Part shown: positions 7,751 through 15,921 of the stretch, piece after piece
Numbering within the stretch: position 1 is the first letter of the stretch
How the letters are laid out: every line of letters starts with the position of its first letter
Assembly (NCBI GenBank): GCA_031370485.1
Contig: JANMQK010000394.1
Coordinates: 1 to 29,235 of the forward strand
Direction: 5' to 3'
DNA length: 29,235 nt
DNA from: JANMQK01 sp031370485
GTDB taxonomy: Bacteria > Acidobacteriota > Polarisedimenticolia > Gp22-AA2
Notes under the pieces: generated by a model
The model's database searches: none
Seen by the model: the letters and a program-made list of their open reading frames with translations, nothing else
What the model was told of the DNA's origin: nothing
Program-made: the position numbers and the translations under genes

Positions 7751-10700
7751 CCGGCCGGGCGCCCTGGCGCCCGCCTCGATCGTCCGGGCTTCCCCGGCGG
7801 CGGCGCGACTGCCGCGCGCGAAACGGGCGCTTCCACGGGACGCGTGCTCCCCGCCGACGGGACATAATGATCGTAGGGGTGCGCCTCGAGAGCGTCCCAT
7901 TCCTTGACCGCGATCGACTTCACGAATAAATCGGCGAGCTGAAGATTGGTGATGAGCGGGATGCCGAAATCGGCGGCCCGCCGCCGGATGATGTATCCGT
8001 CTGTCAGCTCGCGACGATCGTACCCGACGGGGATGTTGATGATGAGGTCGAGCTTCCCTGGGACGATCGCGTCGAGGAGCGACGGCTTGCGGCGCTCGTG
8101 GATCTTGTACAGGCGGACGTTCGGGACGCCATTCTCCTCGAGAAACTTCGATGTGTGCCGGGTGGCGTACAGCGTATAGCCCTTCTCCTTCAGGATGCGT
8201 GCCGAGGGGAGGAAGCGCGTCTTGTCGGCGAGCGTGCCGATCGAGAGCAGGACCTGCTTGCGCAGGGGACGCCGGAACCCGGCCGACATGATCGCCTTGA
8301 GAAAGGCCTCGGGGAGATCGTCGCCGAGGCAGGCGACCTCCCCGGTGGAGGCCATCTCGACGCGCAGCGCCGGATCGGCCCCCTTGATGCGCGAGAACGA
8401 AAACTGCGGCGCCTTGACTCCGACGTAGTCCAGGTCGAACAGGGACGCGGGAACCGGGTGAACCTCCGCGCCCATCATGGCGCGCGTCGCCAGGTCGACG
8501 AAGTCCACCCCGCACACCTTGGAGATGAACGGAAACGAACGCGAGGCCCGGAGGTTGCACTCGATGACCGAGACCTCGTTGTCGACCGCCAGGAACTGCA
8601 CGTTGAAGGGGCCGGTGATCCGCAGCGCCCCCGCCAGCCTGGAAGTGATGGCCCGGACGCGCCGCACGGTCTCGAGGTAGATCTTCTGCGGCGGCAGGAC
8701 CACCGTGGCGTCGCCCGAGTGAACGCCGGCGTTCTCCACGTGCTCGGTCACCGCGACCGCGAGTATGCGACCCTCCAGGGCCACGGCATCGGCCTCGAGC
8801 TCCTTCGCCCCTTCCACGAACTTGGAGATCACCACCGGGTGCTCACGGTTCACCTGGGCCGCCCCGTGCAGCGCACTCTCGAGGGCCGCGCCGTCGCCGG
8901 CGATACGCATCGCGGCTCCCGACAGGACGTAGGACGGGCGCACCAGAACCGGGTACCCCACCGACGTGGCGAAGCGGCGGGCCTCACGGCGCGAGGTCAC
9001 CTCGGCCCAGGGAGGCTGCGGCACCCCGAGCCTGTCGAGGAGTGTCGAAAACTTGTGGCGATCCTCCGCCCGGTCGATGTCCTGAGGCTGCGTCCCGAAG
9101 ACGCGGATGCCGGCCTTGCGGCAGGCCAGGGCGTGGTTGTTGGGGACCTGTCCCCCGAACGCCAGCAGGATGCCGAGCGGGCTCTCCTTGCGCCAGATGT
9201 CCTGGATCCGCTCGAAGGTCAGCTCCTCGAAATAAAGCGTGTGCCCCATGTCGTAATCGGTCGAGACGGTCTCCGGGTTGCAATTGACCACGATCGGCTG
9301 GTAGCCCATGCGGCGGAGCGCCGCCGCCGCGCTGACGCAGCACCAGTCGAACTCGACACTCGATCCGATCCGGTAGGCGCCCGACCCCAGGATCATCACC
9401 CGCCGGCCGTCGCCGGCGGGTACGACGTCGTCCTCCGTTCCCTGGTAGGTCAGGTAGAGGTAGTTGGTCCGCACGGGCCATTCGGCTGCGAGCGTGTCAA
9501 TCTGCTTCACGGCCGGGACGATCCCCTTCGCCAGCCGGGCGCGGGAAACCGCCTCGGGCGCGGCGCCGGTGAACCTCGCGATCTGGCCGTCCGAGAACCC
9601 CGCCTCCTTGGCGCGGCGCAGGAGCTCCGCCGGCGGCACCCTGCCCCGCCTCGGACGAGCGCGGCGCCCCCCGCCGCGCAGCTCGTCGCGGAGATCGCAG
9701 ATGCGCTTGATCTTGGCCAGGAACCAGCGGTCGATCCATGTCAGCCGGTGAAGCGCCTCGATCGAGCGCCCCCGGCGCAGCGCCTCGGCGAGGGCGAAGA
9801 TCCTCCGGGGCGTCGGCTGCTTCAGGTCGTGCAGCGACTGGCGGATATTCAGGTCGTTCCCCACGAGCCCCCGGATCCCGTCGCCCAGCATCCGGCAGCC
9901 CTTCTGCAGTGCCTCCTCGAAGCTGCGGCCAATCGCCATGACCTCGCCGACCGATTTCATCTCGCTGCCGATGAAGTGCGAGGCGCCCCGGAACTTCTCC
10001 AGGTCCCATTTCGGCATCTTCACCACCAGGTAGTCGAGGGCCGGCTCGAAGCAGGCCGTCGTCGTGTCGTTCATCGAGTTCTTGAGGTCGGGAAGACGGT
10101 GGCCAAGCGCGAGCTTCGCGGCGATGCGGGCGAGAGGGTATCCCGTCGCCTTGCTGGCGAGCGCCGACGAGCGGGACAACCGCGCATTCACCTCGATGAT
10201 GCGGTAGTCGGCCGAGCGCGGGTCGAGCGCGAACTGGATGTTGCACTCGCCCACGATACCGAAGTGGCGCACCACCTGGAACGCGATGGCGCGCAGAGCG
10301 AAGTACTCCTCGTCGGTGAGGGTCTGGGATGGCGCCACGACGATCGACTCGCCCGTGTGGATTCCCAGCGGGTCGAGGTTTTCCATGTTGCACACGGTGA
10401 TGCAGTTGTCGGCCCCGTCGCGGACCACCTCGTATTCGACTTCCTTCCAGCCCGTCAGGTCCTCCTCGATCAGGATCTGCGGCGAGGAGGCGAAGGCCTC
10501 CGTCGCGCGCTGCCGGAGATCGGCTTCGTCGCGCGCGATCCCCGATCCGCGCCCTCCCAGCGAGAACCCCGTGCGCATCATGACCGGGTAGCCGATCCGC
10601 CGCGCGATGCTCCGCGCGGCCCCCAGGCTGCGGGCGGCGGCGCTGCGTGGAACCTTGAGTCCTATCGAACGGATCTCCTGTGCGAAGATCTCGCGATCCT

Positions 10701-11058
10701 CCGTCTTCTCGATCGCGGAGACCGGCGTGCCGAGCACGCGAACCCCGAACCGCTTCAAGACACCGCTGCGGTGCAACTCGAGCCCGCAGTTGAGCGCCGT
10801 CTGGCCCCCGAATGACAGCAGGATGCCGTCGGGACGCCCCTGGGCGATCACCTTCGTGACGAATCCCGGCTCGACCGGGAGCAGGAAGATGCGGTCGGCG
10901 AGCCCCGGCGAGGTCTGGATGGTGGCGATGTTGGGGTTGATCAGCCAGACTTCGACACCCTCCTCCTTGAGCGCCTTGATGGCCTGTGAGCCGGAATAGT
11001 CGAACTCCCCCGCCTCGCCGATTTTCAGGGCACCCGAGCCGAGCAACAAGACCCTCAT
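7732..11058 (-). CDS. carB: carbamoyl-phosphate synthase large subunit, eukaryote-like
   Basis: This 1108-residue subunit makes carbamoyl phosphate from bicarbonate, ATP and ammonia delivered by CarA, for pyrimidine and arginine synthesis. It opens with VLLLGSGALKIGEAGEFDYS and holds two carboxyphosphate/carbamate ATP-grasp halves, an oligomerisation region between them, and a C-terminal MGS-like regulatory domain (LLSIGTLADKTRFLPSARIL). Many stretches match the recalled sequence of animal CPS1/CAD more closely than E. coli CarB: GWKEVEYEVVRD, CNMENLDPLGIHTGES, VVRHFGIVGECNIQFAL, IIEVNARLSRSSALASKATG and MKSVGEVMAIGRSFEEA. A basic, proline-rich tail of about 40 residues follows the MGS domain and overlaps the PATAN gene's end. 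The ATG overlaps the carA stop as ATGA, so translation is coupled. It is slightly longer than the usual 1060-1080 residues because of the tail. Confidence 0.96.
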   Translation of the reverse strand: MRVLLLGSGALKIGEAGEFDYSGSQAIKALKEEGVEVWLINPNIATIQTSPGLADRIFLLPVEPGFVTKVIAQGRPDGILLSFGGQTALNCGLELHRSGVLKRFGVRVLGTPVSAIEKTEDREIFAQEIRSIGLKVPRSAAARSLGAARSIARRIGYPVMMRTGFSLGGRGSGIARDEADLRQRATEAFASSPQILIEEDLTGWKEVEYEVVRDGADNCITVCNMENLDPLGIHTGESIVVAPSQTLTDEEYFALRAIAFQVVRHFGIVGECNIQFALDPRSADYRIIEVNARLSRSSALASKATGYPLARIAAKLALGHRLPDLKNSMNDTTTACFEPALDYLVVKMPKWDLEKFRGASHFIGSEMKSVGEVMAIGRSFEEALQKGCRMLGDGIRGLVGNDLNIRQSLHDLKQPTPRRIFALAEALRRGRSIEALHRLTWIDRWFLAKIKRICDLRDELRGGGRRARPRRGRVPPAELLRRAKEAGFSDGQIARFTGAAPEAVSRARLAKGIVPAVKQIDTLAAEWPVRTNYLYLTYQGTEDDVVPAGDGRRVMILGSGAYRIGSSVEFDWCCVSAAAALRRMGYQPIVVNCNPETVSTDYDMGHTLYFEELTFERIQDIWRKESPLGILLAFGGQVPNNHALACRKAGIRVFGTQPQDIDRAEDRHKFSTLLDRLGVPQPPWAEVTSRREARRFATSVGYPVLVRPSYVLSGAAMRIAGDGAALESALHGAAQVNREHPVVISKFVEGAKELEADAVALEGRILAVAVTEHVENAGVHSGDATVVLPPQKIYLETVRRVRAITSRLAGALRITGPFNVQFLAVDNEVSVIECNLRASRSFPFISKVCGVDFVDLATRAMMGAEVHPVPASLFDLDYVGVKAPQFSFSRIKGADPALRVEMASTGEVACLGDDLPEAFLKAIMSAGFRRPLRKQVLLSIGTLADKTRFLPSARILKEKGYTLYATRHTSKFLEENGVPNVRLYKIHERRKPSLLDAIVPGKLDLIINIPVGYDRRELTDGYIIRRRAADFGIPLITNLQLADLFVKSIAVKEWDALEAHPYDHYVPSAGSTRPVEAPVSRAAVAPPPGKPGRSRRAPGRPAGQAILA

Positions 11059-12200
11059 CGGCGAATCTCCGCAACGAACTCGTCGAGGATCCACTCCGTG
11101 CCGGTCGGTCCGGGGGCGGCCTCGGGATGGAACTGCACCGATCGCCACGGACCCTTCGTATGCCTTATCCCTTCGTTGGTGCCATCGTTGGCGTTGACAA
11201 ACCAGGCCTGCCAGCCCCCGGGGAGCGTGCGGCCATCCACGGCATAGCCGTGGTTCTGGCTCGTCTGGTAGCAGCGGCCGCCACGGAGGTCGACGCAGGG
11301 CTGGTTGTGCGCCCTGTGGCCGAATTTCATCTTGAACGTGGTCGCCCCGGCCGCCAGGGCGAGGATCTGGTGCCCCAGGCAGATTCCCAGGATCGGCACC
11401 CGCCGCTGCATCAACCGCCGCGCCGTTTCGACCGTTGCCCGCGCCTGGCACGGGTCGCCGGGGCCGTTGCTGATCACCACCCCGTCATAGTCGCTCTTTC
11501 CAGACAGGGGATCATGATTCCAGGGGACCACGCGCACTTCCGCCCCCCGGTCCACGAGCATCCGGATCTGGTTGTTCTTCCTGCCGCAGTCGATGAGGAT
11601 GATCGATGGCTTCCCCGACCCGTGACGCCTCACGCGCGGGGAGGAGACCTCGGCCACCAGGTTGCGGACGTTCGGATCCACGAAGGCCGGCGCCGCCCGG
11701 CCGTCGAATTCGATCCGTCCCAGGAGCGCCCCGCGCGCCCGGATCCGCTTGGTCAGGGCTCGTGTGTCGACACCGGTGAGCCCCGGGATCGACTGGGCGC
11801 CCATCCAACTCCCCAGGCTCTGCCCCGATGTGTAGTGGGAATGATCGTCAGAGTACGAGGCGCACACCACACCGGCCACCTGGATGCGGTCCGACTCCAG
11901 GGGCCGGTCCACGAGGGGGTCCCCCTCTTGCGGGTGCCGCCCCTCCGCCGGCATGGCTGCCGGACGCAGTGGCACCCCGTAATTTCCAATCGACGGGTAG
12001 GTGAATGTCAGGATCTGGCCACGGTAGGAGGGGTCGGTGAGCGCCTCGGGGTACCCGACCATCCCCGTCGTGAAGACCACTTCGCCGGCGACCGGCTCGC
12101 TGCCGCCGAACGACACGCCCTCGAAGATCGCGCCGTCCTCCAGTACGAGGCGTCCCTTCCTCGGAAGGCGCGCACTCTTTTTGCCGTGTCGTTCCCGCAT
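11055..12200 (-). CDS. carA: carbamoyl-phosphate synthase small (glutaminase) subunit
   Basis: A 381-residue glutamine amidotransferase that releases ammonia for CarB. The N-terminal CPS domain starts at LVLEDGAIFEGVSFGG. The class I glutaminase domain has the nucleophile Cys in ILGICLGHQ and the His-Glu pair in VQFHPEAAPGP. Like its partner, it resembles the glutaminase half of fused eukaryotic CPS (WFVNANDGTNEGI; VDTRALTKRIRARG; VPWNHD). Length equals that of E. coli CarA. The ATG at 12200 is preferred over a GTG at 12257, because the GTG sits at the extended -10 element and would lie upstream of the transcription start. The gene is divergent from the secreted-protein gene at 12295 and overlaps carB by four bases. 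Confidence 0.95.
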   Translation of the reverse strand: MRERHGKKSARLPRKGRLVLEDGAIFEGVSFGGSEPVAGEVVFTTGMVGYPEALTDPSYRGQILTFTYPSIGNYGVPLRPAAMPAEGRHPQEGDPLVDRPLESDRIQVAGVVCASYSDDHSHYTSGQSLGSWMGAQSIPGLTGVDTRALTKRIRARGALLGRIEFDGRAAPAFVDPNVRNLVAEVSSPRVRRHGSGKPSIILIDCGRKNNQIRMLVDRGAEVRVVPWNHDPLSGKSDYDGVVISNGPGDPCQARATVETARRLMQRRVPILGICLGHQILALAAGATTFKMKFGHRAHNQPCVDLRGGRCYQTSQNHGYAVDGRTLPGGWQAWFVNANDGTNEGIRHTKGPWRSVQFHPEAAPGPTGTEWILDEFVAEIRR

Positions 12201-12247
12201 CTGCCGTTCCGGGCGCCTCGTTCGTCCACGCAGGGGTTTCGCGCCGG

Positions 12248-12256
12248 AGAATAACA
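12248..12256 (-). promoter_or_regulatory. extended -10 promoter for carAB
   Basis: On the minus strand TG-T-TATTCT (12256-12248) is an extended -10 with four of six core matches. It predicts transcription from about 12241 and a leader of about 40 bases before the carA ATG. No good -35 is visible. Confidence 0.5.
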
Positions 12257-12279
12257 CAGCCGGGGCCCCGCGCGAACGG

Positions 12280-12288
12280 TGCTAGAAT
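12280..12288 (+). promoter_or_regulatory. extended -10 promoter abutting the start codon at 12295
   Basis: TG-C-TAGAAT (five of six core matches) ends six bases before the ATG at 12295. The start of transcription would fall at or next to the ATG, implying a leaderless mRNA. Confidence 0.5.
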
Positions 12289-12294
12289 TGACCC

Positions 12295-12921
12295 ATGGAA
12301 AGCCTCTCCCGGGAATTCCGCAGAGCCGGTCGGACCGTATGCGCGGTCGCGGGCATCCTTCTCGCGTGCGGCGTCACCAATCTCTCCGTCGCGGACCCGG
12401 CCCTGGATCCGACGGGCTGGCCTGAAGGCGTGCGCGTATTCCGCGCCCTCGGCAGGCACGGCAACCCCAGTGTCGTGATCACGAACCTGGACGACGCCGG
12501 CAACCTGCTGCCGGGCGCCTCAACGCGGGATCCCGGCGTTTCTCCTCGCCAGCCGATCTGCCCGCCGGCAGGCGACGACGCTGCGCAGGAGCCTCGAGGC
12601 CCCGCCGCGGATGGCGCAGAGGCCCAGGAAAACACCAACGCCGGAACGACGATCGTCATCAACATCAACAACATCCCCGCTGCGCCGCCGGAGCCCGTCG
12701 CGCTCCCGGTCTATTCCCTTCCCGTGGCCTACGGCGGCCTCGTGGGTCCCTTCCGCTATCCGGAAAACCATCACTTTCTCGGTTACGGCACGGGGACCGG
12801 CTCGCCCTCGATGTTCGGCGGGCTTGGACTGAACTCCGGCAACCGCTTCGGGCTGAAGACCGGAACGCCCTGCGGGGCGGGGTTCGACTGCATGTTCGGA
12901 CCGGGCTCCTCGAATCCCTGA
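12295..12921 (+). CDS. secreted protein of unknown function
   Basis: I do not recognise this 208-residue protein. It starts with a basic N-terminus (SREFRRAGR) followed by a hydrophobic stretch AVAGILLACG, so a signal peptide is likely; cleavage could follow LSVA, though a Cys in LLACG leaves a lipoprotein possible. The mature part is rich in Pro, Gly, Ala and Asn and appears mostly disordered, with GTTIVININNIP in the middle and a glycine-rich end (GYGTGTGSPSMFGGLGLNSG). Two Cys near the C-terminus (PCGAGFDC) could form a disulfide. The opening of the mature region (VRVFRALGRHGNPSVVITNLDDAGNL would span it) is the most ordered part. No ribosome site precedes the ATG, consistent with a leaderless transcript. 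It converges on the exporter gene with a 21-base gap. Confidence 0.7.
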   Translation: MESLSREFRRAGRTVCAVAGILLACGVTNLSVADPALDPTGWPEGVRVFRALGRHGNPSVVITNLDDAGNLLPGASTRDPGVSPRQPICPPAGDDAAQEPRGPAADGAEAQENTNAGTTIVININNIPAAPPEPVALPVYSLPVAYGGLVGPFRYPENHHFLGYGTGTGSPSMFGGLGLNSGNRFGLKTGTPCGAGFDCMFGPGSSNP

Positions 12922-12942
12922 ACCGGCGCGCCCGCGCCATGC

Positions 12943-13839
12943 TCAGTGGATCTCGCCCATCTCCTGGTAGGCCGGTGACTCGATCTGCAGGGTTGTGTGC
13001 ACGATCCCGAAGCGGTCGCGCACGGTCTGCTTGATCCGGTTCAGCATCTGGTCGGTGTCGGCGCGGCGGCTGTCGTCCACCTTCACGTGCCCGCTGAGCG
13101 CCGGCAGGCCGGTCGTGATGCTCCAGACATGCAGGTCGTGGACCTCGATTACCCCCGGCACCCTCGCGATCGCCCGGCTCACCTCCTCCAGGACGATGCC
13201 GGCGGGGGTCGCCTCGAGCAGGACATCGACCGCCTCGCGAACCAGCCCCACGGCGCCCACCGCGATCACGAGGGCGATGCCGCCGGCCGCGATCGGGTCG
13301 GCGCGGTTCCAGCCGGTCAGCCCGATGATCACGGCCGCCAGGAGCACCCCTCCGGAGGAGAGCGAGTCCCCCAGGATGTGCATCCGCGCCCCCCTGATGT
13401 TGAGGCTCTGATGGGAGCGGGACAGGATCGCGAGGGCAAAGAGGTTCGCGACAAGGCCGACCAGTGCCACGCCGGTCATCATGGGGCCGTGGATTTCGAC
13501 CGGGTCGAAATAACGCCGCACCGACTTGTACATGAGAAACGCCGACACGATGACGAGCAGGGTGCCGTTCACGAGGGCCGTGAGGATCTCCAGGCGATGG
13601 TAGCCGTAGCTTTTTTCGGGGGTGGCCGGAAGGGAGGCGAAGCGGACGGCCATCAGGCTGAGGACCAGCGCGAGGACGTCGGTCAGCATGTGGCCGGCGT
13701 CCGAGATCAGCGCCAGGCTCCCCGACATCAGCCCGCCCGCGATCTCCACCACGACGATTGTAGAGGACAGGGCGATCACCCGGACGAGCTGCTTCGCCTG
13801 TGTATTGCGCGCCGTGCGTGTCCCGGCTTCGCCGTTCAC
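12943..13839 (-). CDS. cation diffusion facilitator (zinc/cobalt/cadmium) exporter
   Basis: A 298-residue membrane exporter of the CDF family. It has six predicted membrane helices, the zinc-site motif SDAGHMLTD in helix 2 (His50 and Asp54, HxxxD) and a second HILGD in helix 5 (HxxxD), which together indicate a zinc-type site rather than iron/manganese. A cytoplasmic metal-sensing tail follows (IEVHDLHVWSIT; VKVDD). The short N-terminus lacks the histidine-rich loop of CzcD. By family, it exchanges cytoplasmic metal for protons. The gene overlaps the end of acpS by four bases (ATGA), so it is probably translated from the acpS mRNA; there is no metal-regulator gene nearby. Confidence 0.92.
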   Translation of the reverse strand: MNGEAGTRTARNTQAKQLVRVIALSSTIVVVEIAGGLMSGSLALISDAGHMLTDVLALVLSLMAVRFASLPATPEKSYGYHRLEILTALVNGTLLVIVSAFLMYKSVRRYFDPVEIHGPMMTGVALVGLVANLFALAILSRSHQSLNIRGARMHILGDSLSSGGVLLAAVIIGLTGWNRADPIAAGGIALVIAVGAVGLVREAVDVLLEATPAGIVLEEVSRAIARVPGVIEVHDLHVWSITTGLPALSGHVKVDDSRRADTDQMLNRIKQTVRDRFGIVHTTLQIESPAYQEMGEIH

Positions 13840-14252
13840 AGCAGAGTCCCGCGCCGCGGCCCCGTCTTCCGTTTCGGCGTACCGCCTTCGAGCACGACGA
13901 CCGCCACCGCGTAGTCGCCACTGTGGCTCAGCGACACGTGGGTCCGCCGCGCCCCGAGGGCCGCGGCCTTGCGGCGCGCCACGCCGGTCACTTCGAGACT
14001 CGGGGGGCCCTCACCATCGCGTCTCACCGCCACATCCTTCCACCCGACCCCCTGGCCCCAGCCGGTGCCCAGCGCCTTGAAAAAGGCCTCCTTGGCGGCG
14101 AACCTTGCGGCGAAGCGCAGGGGGCCCTGGGGTCCCGCGCCGCAGTCACGGATTTCGATCGCGTCGAAAACACGCTCCGCGAAGCCGGGACGCTTCATCG
14201 CCCGCCGCAAACGCTTGGCGTCGCACAGATCCAGACCCACTCCGATGATCAT
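13836..14252 (-). CDS. acpS: holo-[acyl-carrier-protein] synthase
   Basis: This 138-residue enzyme transfers phosphopantetheine from CoA to the serine of ACP. It shows the three family motifs: GVGLDLCDAKRL at the N-terminus (Asp binds Mg), RFAAKEAFFKALG (WxxKEA-type) and HVSLSHSGDYAVAVV near the end. Length is typical (about 120-140). A basic tail KRKTGPRRGTLL extends past the usual end. It heads a two-gene unit with the metal exporter and is divergent from the aminotransferase, with only 35 bases between the start codons. It could activate the ACP at 1505-1813 as well as fatty-acid ACP. Confidence 0.93.
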   Translation of the reverse strand: MIIGVGLDLCDAKRLRRAMKRPGFAERVFDAIEIRDCGAGPQGPLRFAARFAAKEAFFKALGTGWGQGVGWKDVAVRRDGEGPPSLEVTGVARRKAAALGARRTHVSLSHSGDYAVAVVVLEGGTPKRKTGPRRGTLL

Positions 14253-14275
14253 CGCGGGAACCCGCCAGGGGCGCG

Positions 14276-14304
14276 TATCATATCACCGTGCCCGAGCTCA
14301 TCAA
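14276..14304. promoter_or_regulatory. symmetric bidirectional -10 for acpS and the aminotransferase
   Basis: The heptamer TATCATA (14276-14282) reads TATGATA on the other strand. Minus direction: TG-A-TATGAT (five of six, extended) with TTGATG 16 bases upstream (14304-14299), predicting transcription near 14270 into acpS. Plus direction: TATCAT (five of six) ends seven bases before the GTG at 14288, again implying a leaderless start. Confidence 0.5.
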
Positions 14305-15184
14305 TGTGAACGGCCGGCTCTCACCGCCCCTCGAGGCGGCGGTCTCTCCCCTGGATCGCGGATTCCTTTTCGGCGACAGCGTCTATGAGACGATCCGGAC
14401 CTATGCCATGCGGCCTTTTCGCCTCGAGCAGCACCTCGAGCGCCTGCGCCTTTCGGCAGGACGTCTCGACATTCCCCACGACGCCGCCCCCGTCGATCTC
14501 GAACGCGAGTGCCGGAAGACCATCGACGCGGCGGGTATCGCGGAGGCGGCGATCCGCATCATACTCACGCGCGGCGTGGGGCCCGTCACCTACGATCCTG
14601 CGACCTCGGGCCGTCCCACCGTCGTGATTCATGTCCGCGACTGCCCCCCAATCCCGGCCGCGTGGCGGGCCGAGGGGGTCGATGTCGCCATCGTCGGTGT
14701 CGTCCGGAACTCCGCCGACGCGATCGATCCGGCCATCAAGTGCAGCAACCTGATGAACAACCTCCTCGCCTGGAGGGAGGCCCGGCGGATGGGCGCTTTC
14801 GAGGCGATATTCCTGAACGGCGACGGGATGCTGGCGGAGGGATCGTCGAGCAATGTCTTTCTCGCGCGCGAAGGCCGCTTGCTCACGCCGGAGACCGGGT
14901 GTGGCATCCTCGCCGGAATAACGCGCCAGGCGGTGATCGAGCTGGCGCGCGGCGACGGAGTCGAGGTCGTCGAGGGACCCTACACGGCGGACGATCTGCG
15001 CCATGCCGGGGAGGCCTTTCTCACGAGCACGCTCAAGGGCGTTCTTCCCGTCCGCCGCTGCGACGGGTGGCCGGTCAATGACGGCCGTCCCGGACCGCTG
15101 ACGCGGCGGATCATGTCGCGGTTCGAGGGGCTGGTTCAGGCCGAGACGAAAGCCGGCTCGGCCCCGGGGTCCAGCCTGAGGTAA
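14288..15184 (+). CDS. class IV PLP-dependent aminotransferase (IlvE/Dat/PabC type)
   Basis: A 298-residue fold-type IV aminotransferase family member. It begins INVNGRLSPP and has SPLDRGFLFGDSVYETIRTY, the PLP-lysine in AIKCSNLMNN (Lys151), the glutamate motif LAEGSSSNVF, and GILAGITRQAVIEL in the phosphate-binding loop. This family includes branched-chain aminotransferase, D-alanine aminotransferase and 4-amino-4-deoxychorismate lyase. Sequence alone does not separate them. The lysine context and length favour a transaminase, branched-chain or D-amino-acid. The start is GTG at 14288, with a GTG at codon 7 as alternative; no ribosome site precedes the first, fitting a leaderless message. The last 49 bases overlap the 3' end of the lpxH-like gene on the opposite strand. 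Confidence 0.88.
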   Translation: MPELINVNGRLSPPLEAAVSPLDRGFLFGDSVYETIRTYAMRPFRLEQHLERLRLSAGRLDIPHDAAPVDLERECRKTIDAAGIAEAAIRIILTRGVGPVTYDPATSGRPTVVIHVRDCPPIPAAWRAEGVDVAIVGVVRNSADAIDPAIKCSNLMNNLLAWREARRMGAFEAIFLNGDGMLAEGSSSNVFLAREGRLLTPETGCGILAGITRQAVIELARGDGVEVVEGPYTADDLRHAGEAFLTSTLKGVLPVRRCDGWPVNDGRPGPLTRRIMSRFEGLVQAETKAGSAPGSSLR

Positions 15185-15912
15185 CGGTGGTCCCGCCGCC
15201 ACGCGGGCAGCACGAACACGGTTCCCCGGCGCCCTTCCTCGATGTACTCGATCCGCCGCTCCTCGTGAAAATGGCCGAACACCAGAATCTCGGCGCCCTC
15301 GCGGATCCGGCGCCGCGCGTACGTCTCGCACTCGTCGAACGGGAATCCCCCGCGGAAATCGAGGTTCGTCCTTGCGAGGTTCCGCTCGAGGAGATCCACC
15401 AGGCGGTTGCGCGGGCCCGCCGGCGCGAGATTGAACAATCCGAAGAAGAGCCGGTTCTTCGTCAGCGCGCGCCATGCCCGGTACTGGCGATCCCGGCTGT
15501 TGACCAGGTCCCCGTGGGCCAGGTGCGCGATGCGGCCGGCAAGCGGCAGGTCGATCGACTCCGGGGCGAGAATGTCGAATGGCGCGTCCCTGTAGAGGGG
15601 CGCAAGAAAAAAGTCGTGGTTCCCCTCGACGTAGAGTAAACGGCAGCCCCTGCGCCGCAGGCTCCCGAGGGCCTCGACCACGCGCGCCTGGTGCGGCCGG
15701 CGCAGCTCTCTGCGCCCGACCCACGCGGCGAAGAGGTCCCCGAGTATCGCCAGGGTCAGGATCTCCGCCGGGAGAGTCTCGAGGAATCGGACGAACTCCC
15801 CGACCTCGGCATCGTCGTCACGCAGGTGGGCGTCCCCGAGAAGCGCCACGGCGCCGCCGGTGCCAAGCGGTGTCGCTCCGGGCCGGCGGGGAGGCGTTTC
15901 CATTCCAGTCAT
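15136..15912 (-). CDS. lpxH: LpxH-like UDP-2,3-diacylglucosamine diphosphatase (metallophosphoesterase)
   Basis: A 258-residue calcineurin-like phosphoesterase with the full metal-ligand set in order: LLGDAHLRDD, AILGDLFAAWVG, YVEGNHDFFL, AHGDLV and VFGHFHEERR. The pattern GDLFxAWxG and the HGD followed by RQYRAWRALTKN are typical of LpxH, which hydrolyses UDP-2,3-diacylglucosamine to lipid X at the inner membrane in lipid A synthesis. The first motif reads GDAHL where SDLHL is usual. It is the last gene of the eight-gene run, nine bases after the TPR lipoprotein gene. The ATG at 15912 is chosen; ATG at 15903 is an alternative. Other members of the phosphoesterase family cannot be fully excluded. 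Confidence 0.8.
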   Translation of the reverse strand: MTGMETPPRRPGATPLGTGGAVALLGDAHLRDDDAEVGEFVRFLETLPAEILTLAILGDLFAAWVGRRELRRPHQARVVEALGSLRRRGCRLLYVEGNHDFFLAPLYRDAPFDILAPESIDLPLAGRIAHLAHGDLVNSRDRQYRAWRALTKNRLFFGLFNLAPAGPRNRLVDLLERNLARTNLDFRGGFPFDECETYARRRIREGAEILVFGHFHEERRIEYIEEGRRGTVFVLPAWRRDHRYLRLDPGAEPAFVSA

Positions 15913-15921
15913 CCGGGTGAT

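Noticed and set aside
8098..10815. A 905-codon open frame on the plus strand opposite carB
   Set aside because: It is antisense to a certain carB gene, has Arg/Asp/Gly/His-rich composition and no recognisable motif; it is a GC-driven shadow.
12255..12257. GTG start for carA at 12257
   Set aside because: It sits at the extended -10 element, upstream of the predicted transcript start, and its 19 extra residues have no family match.
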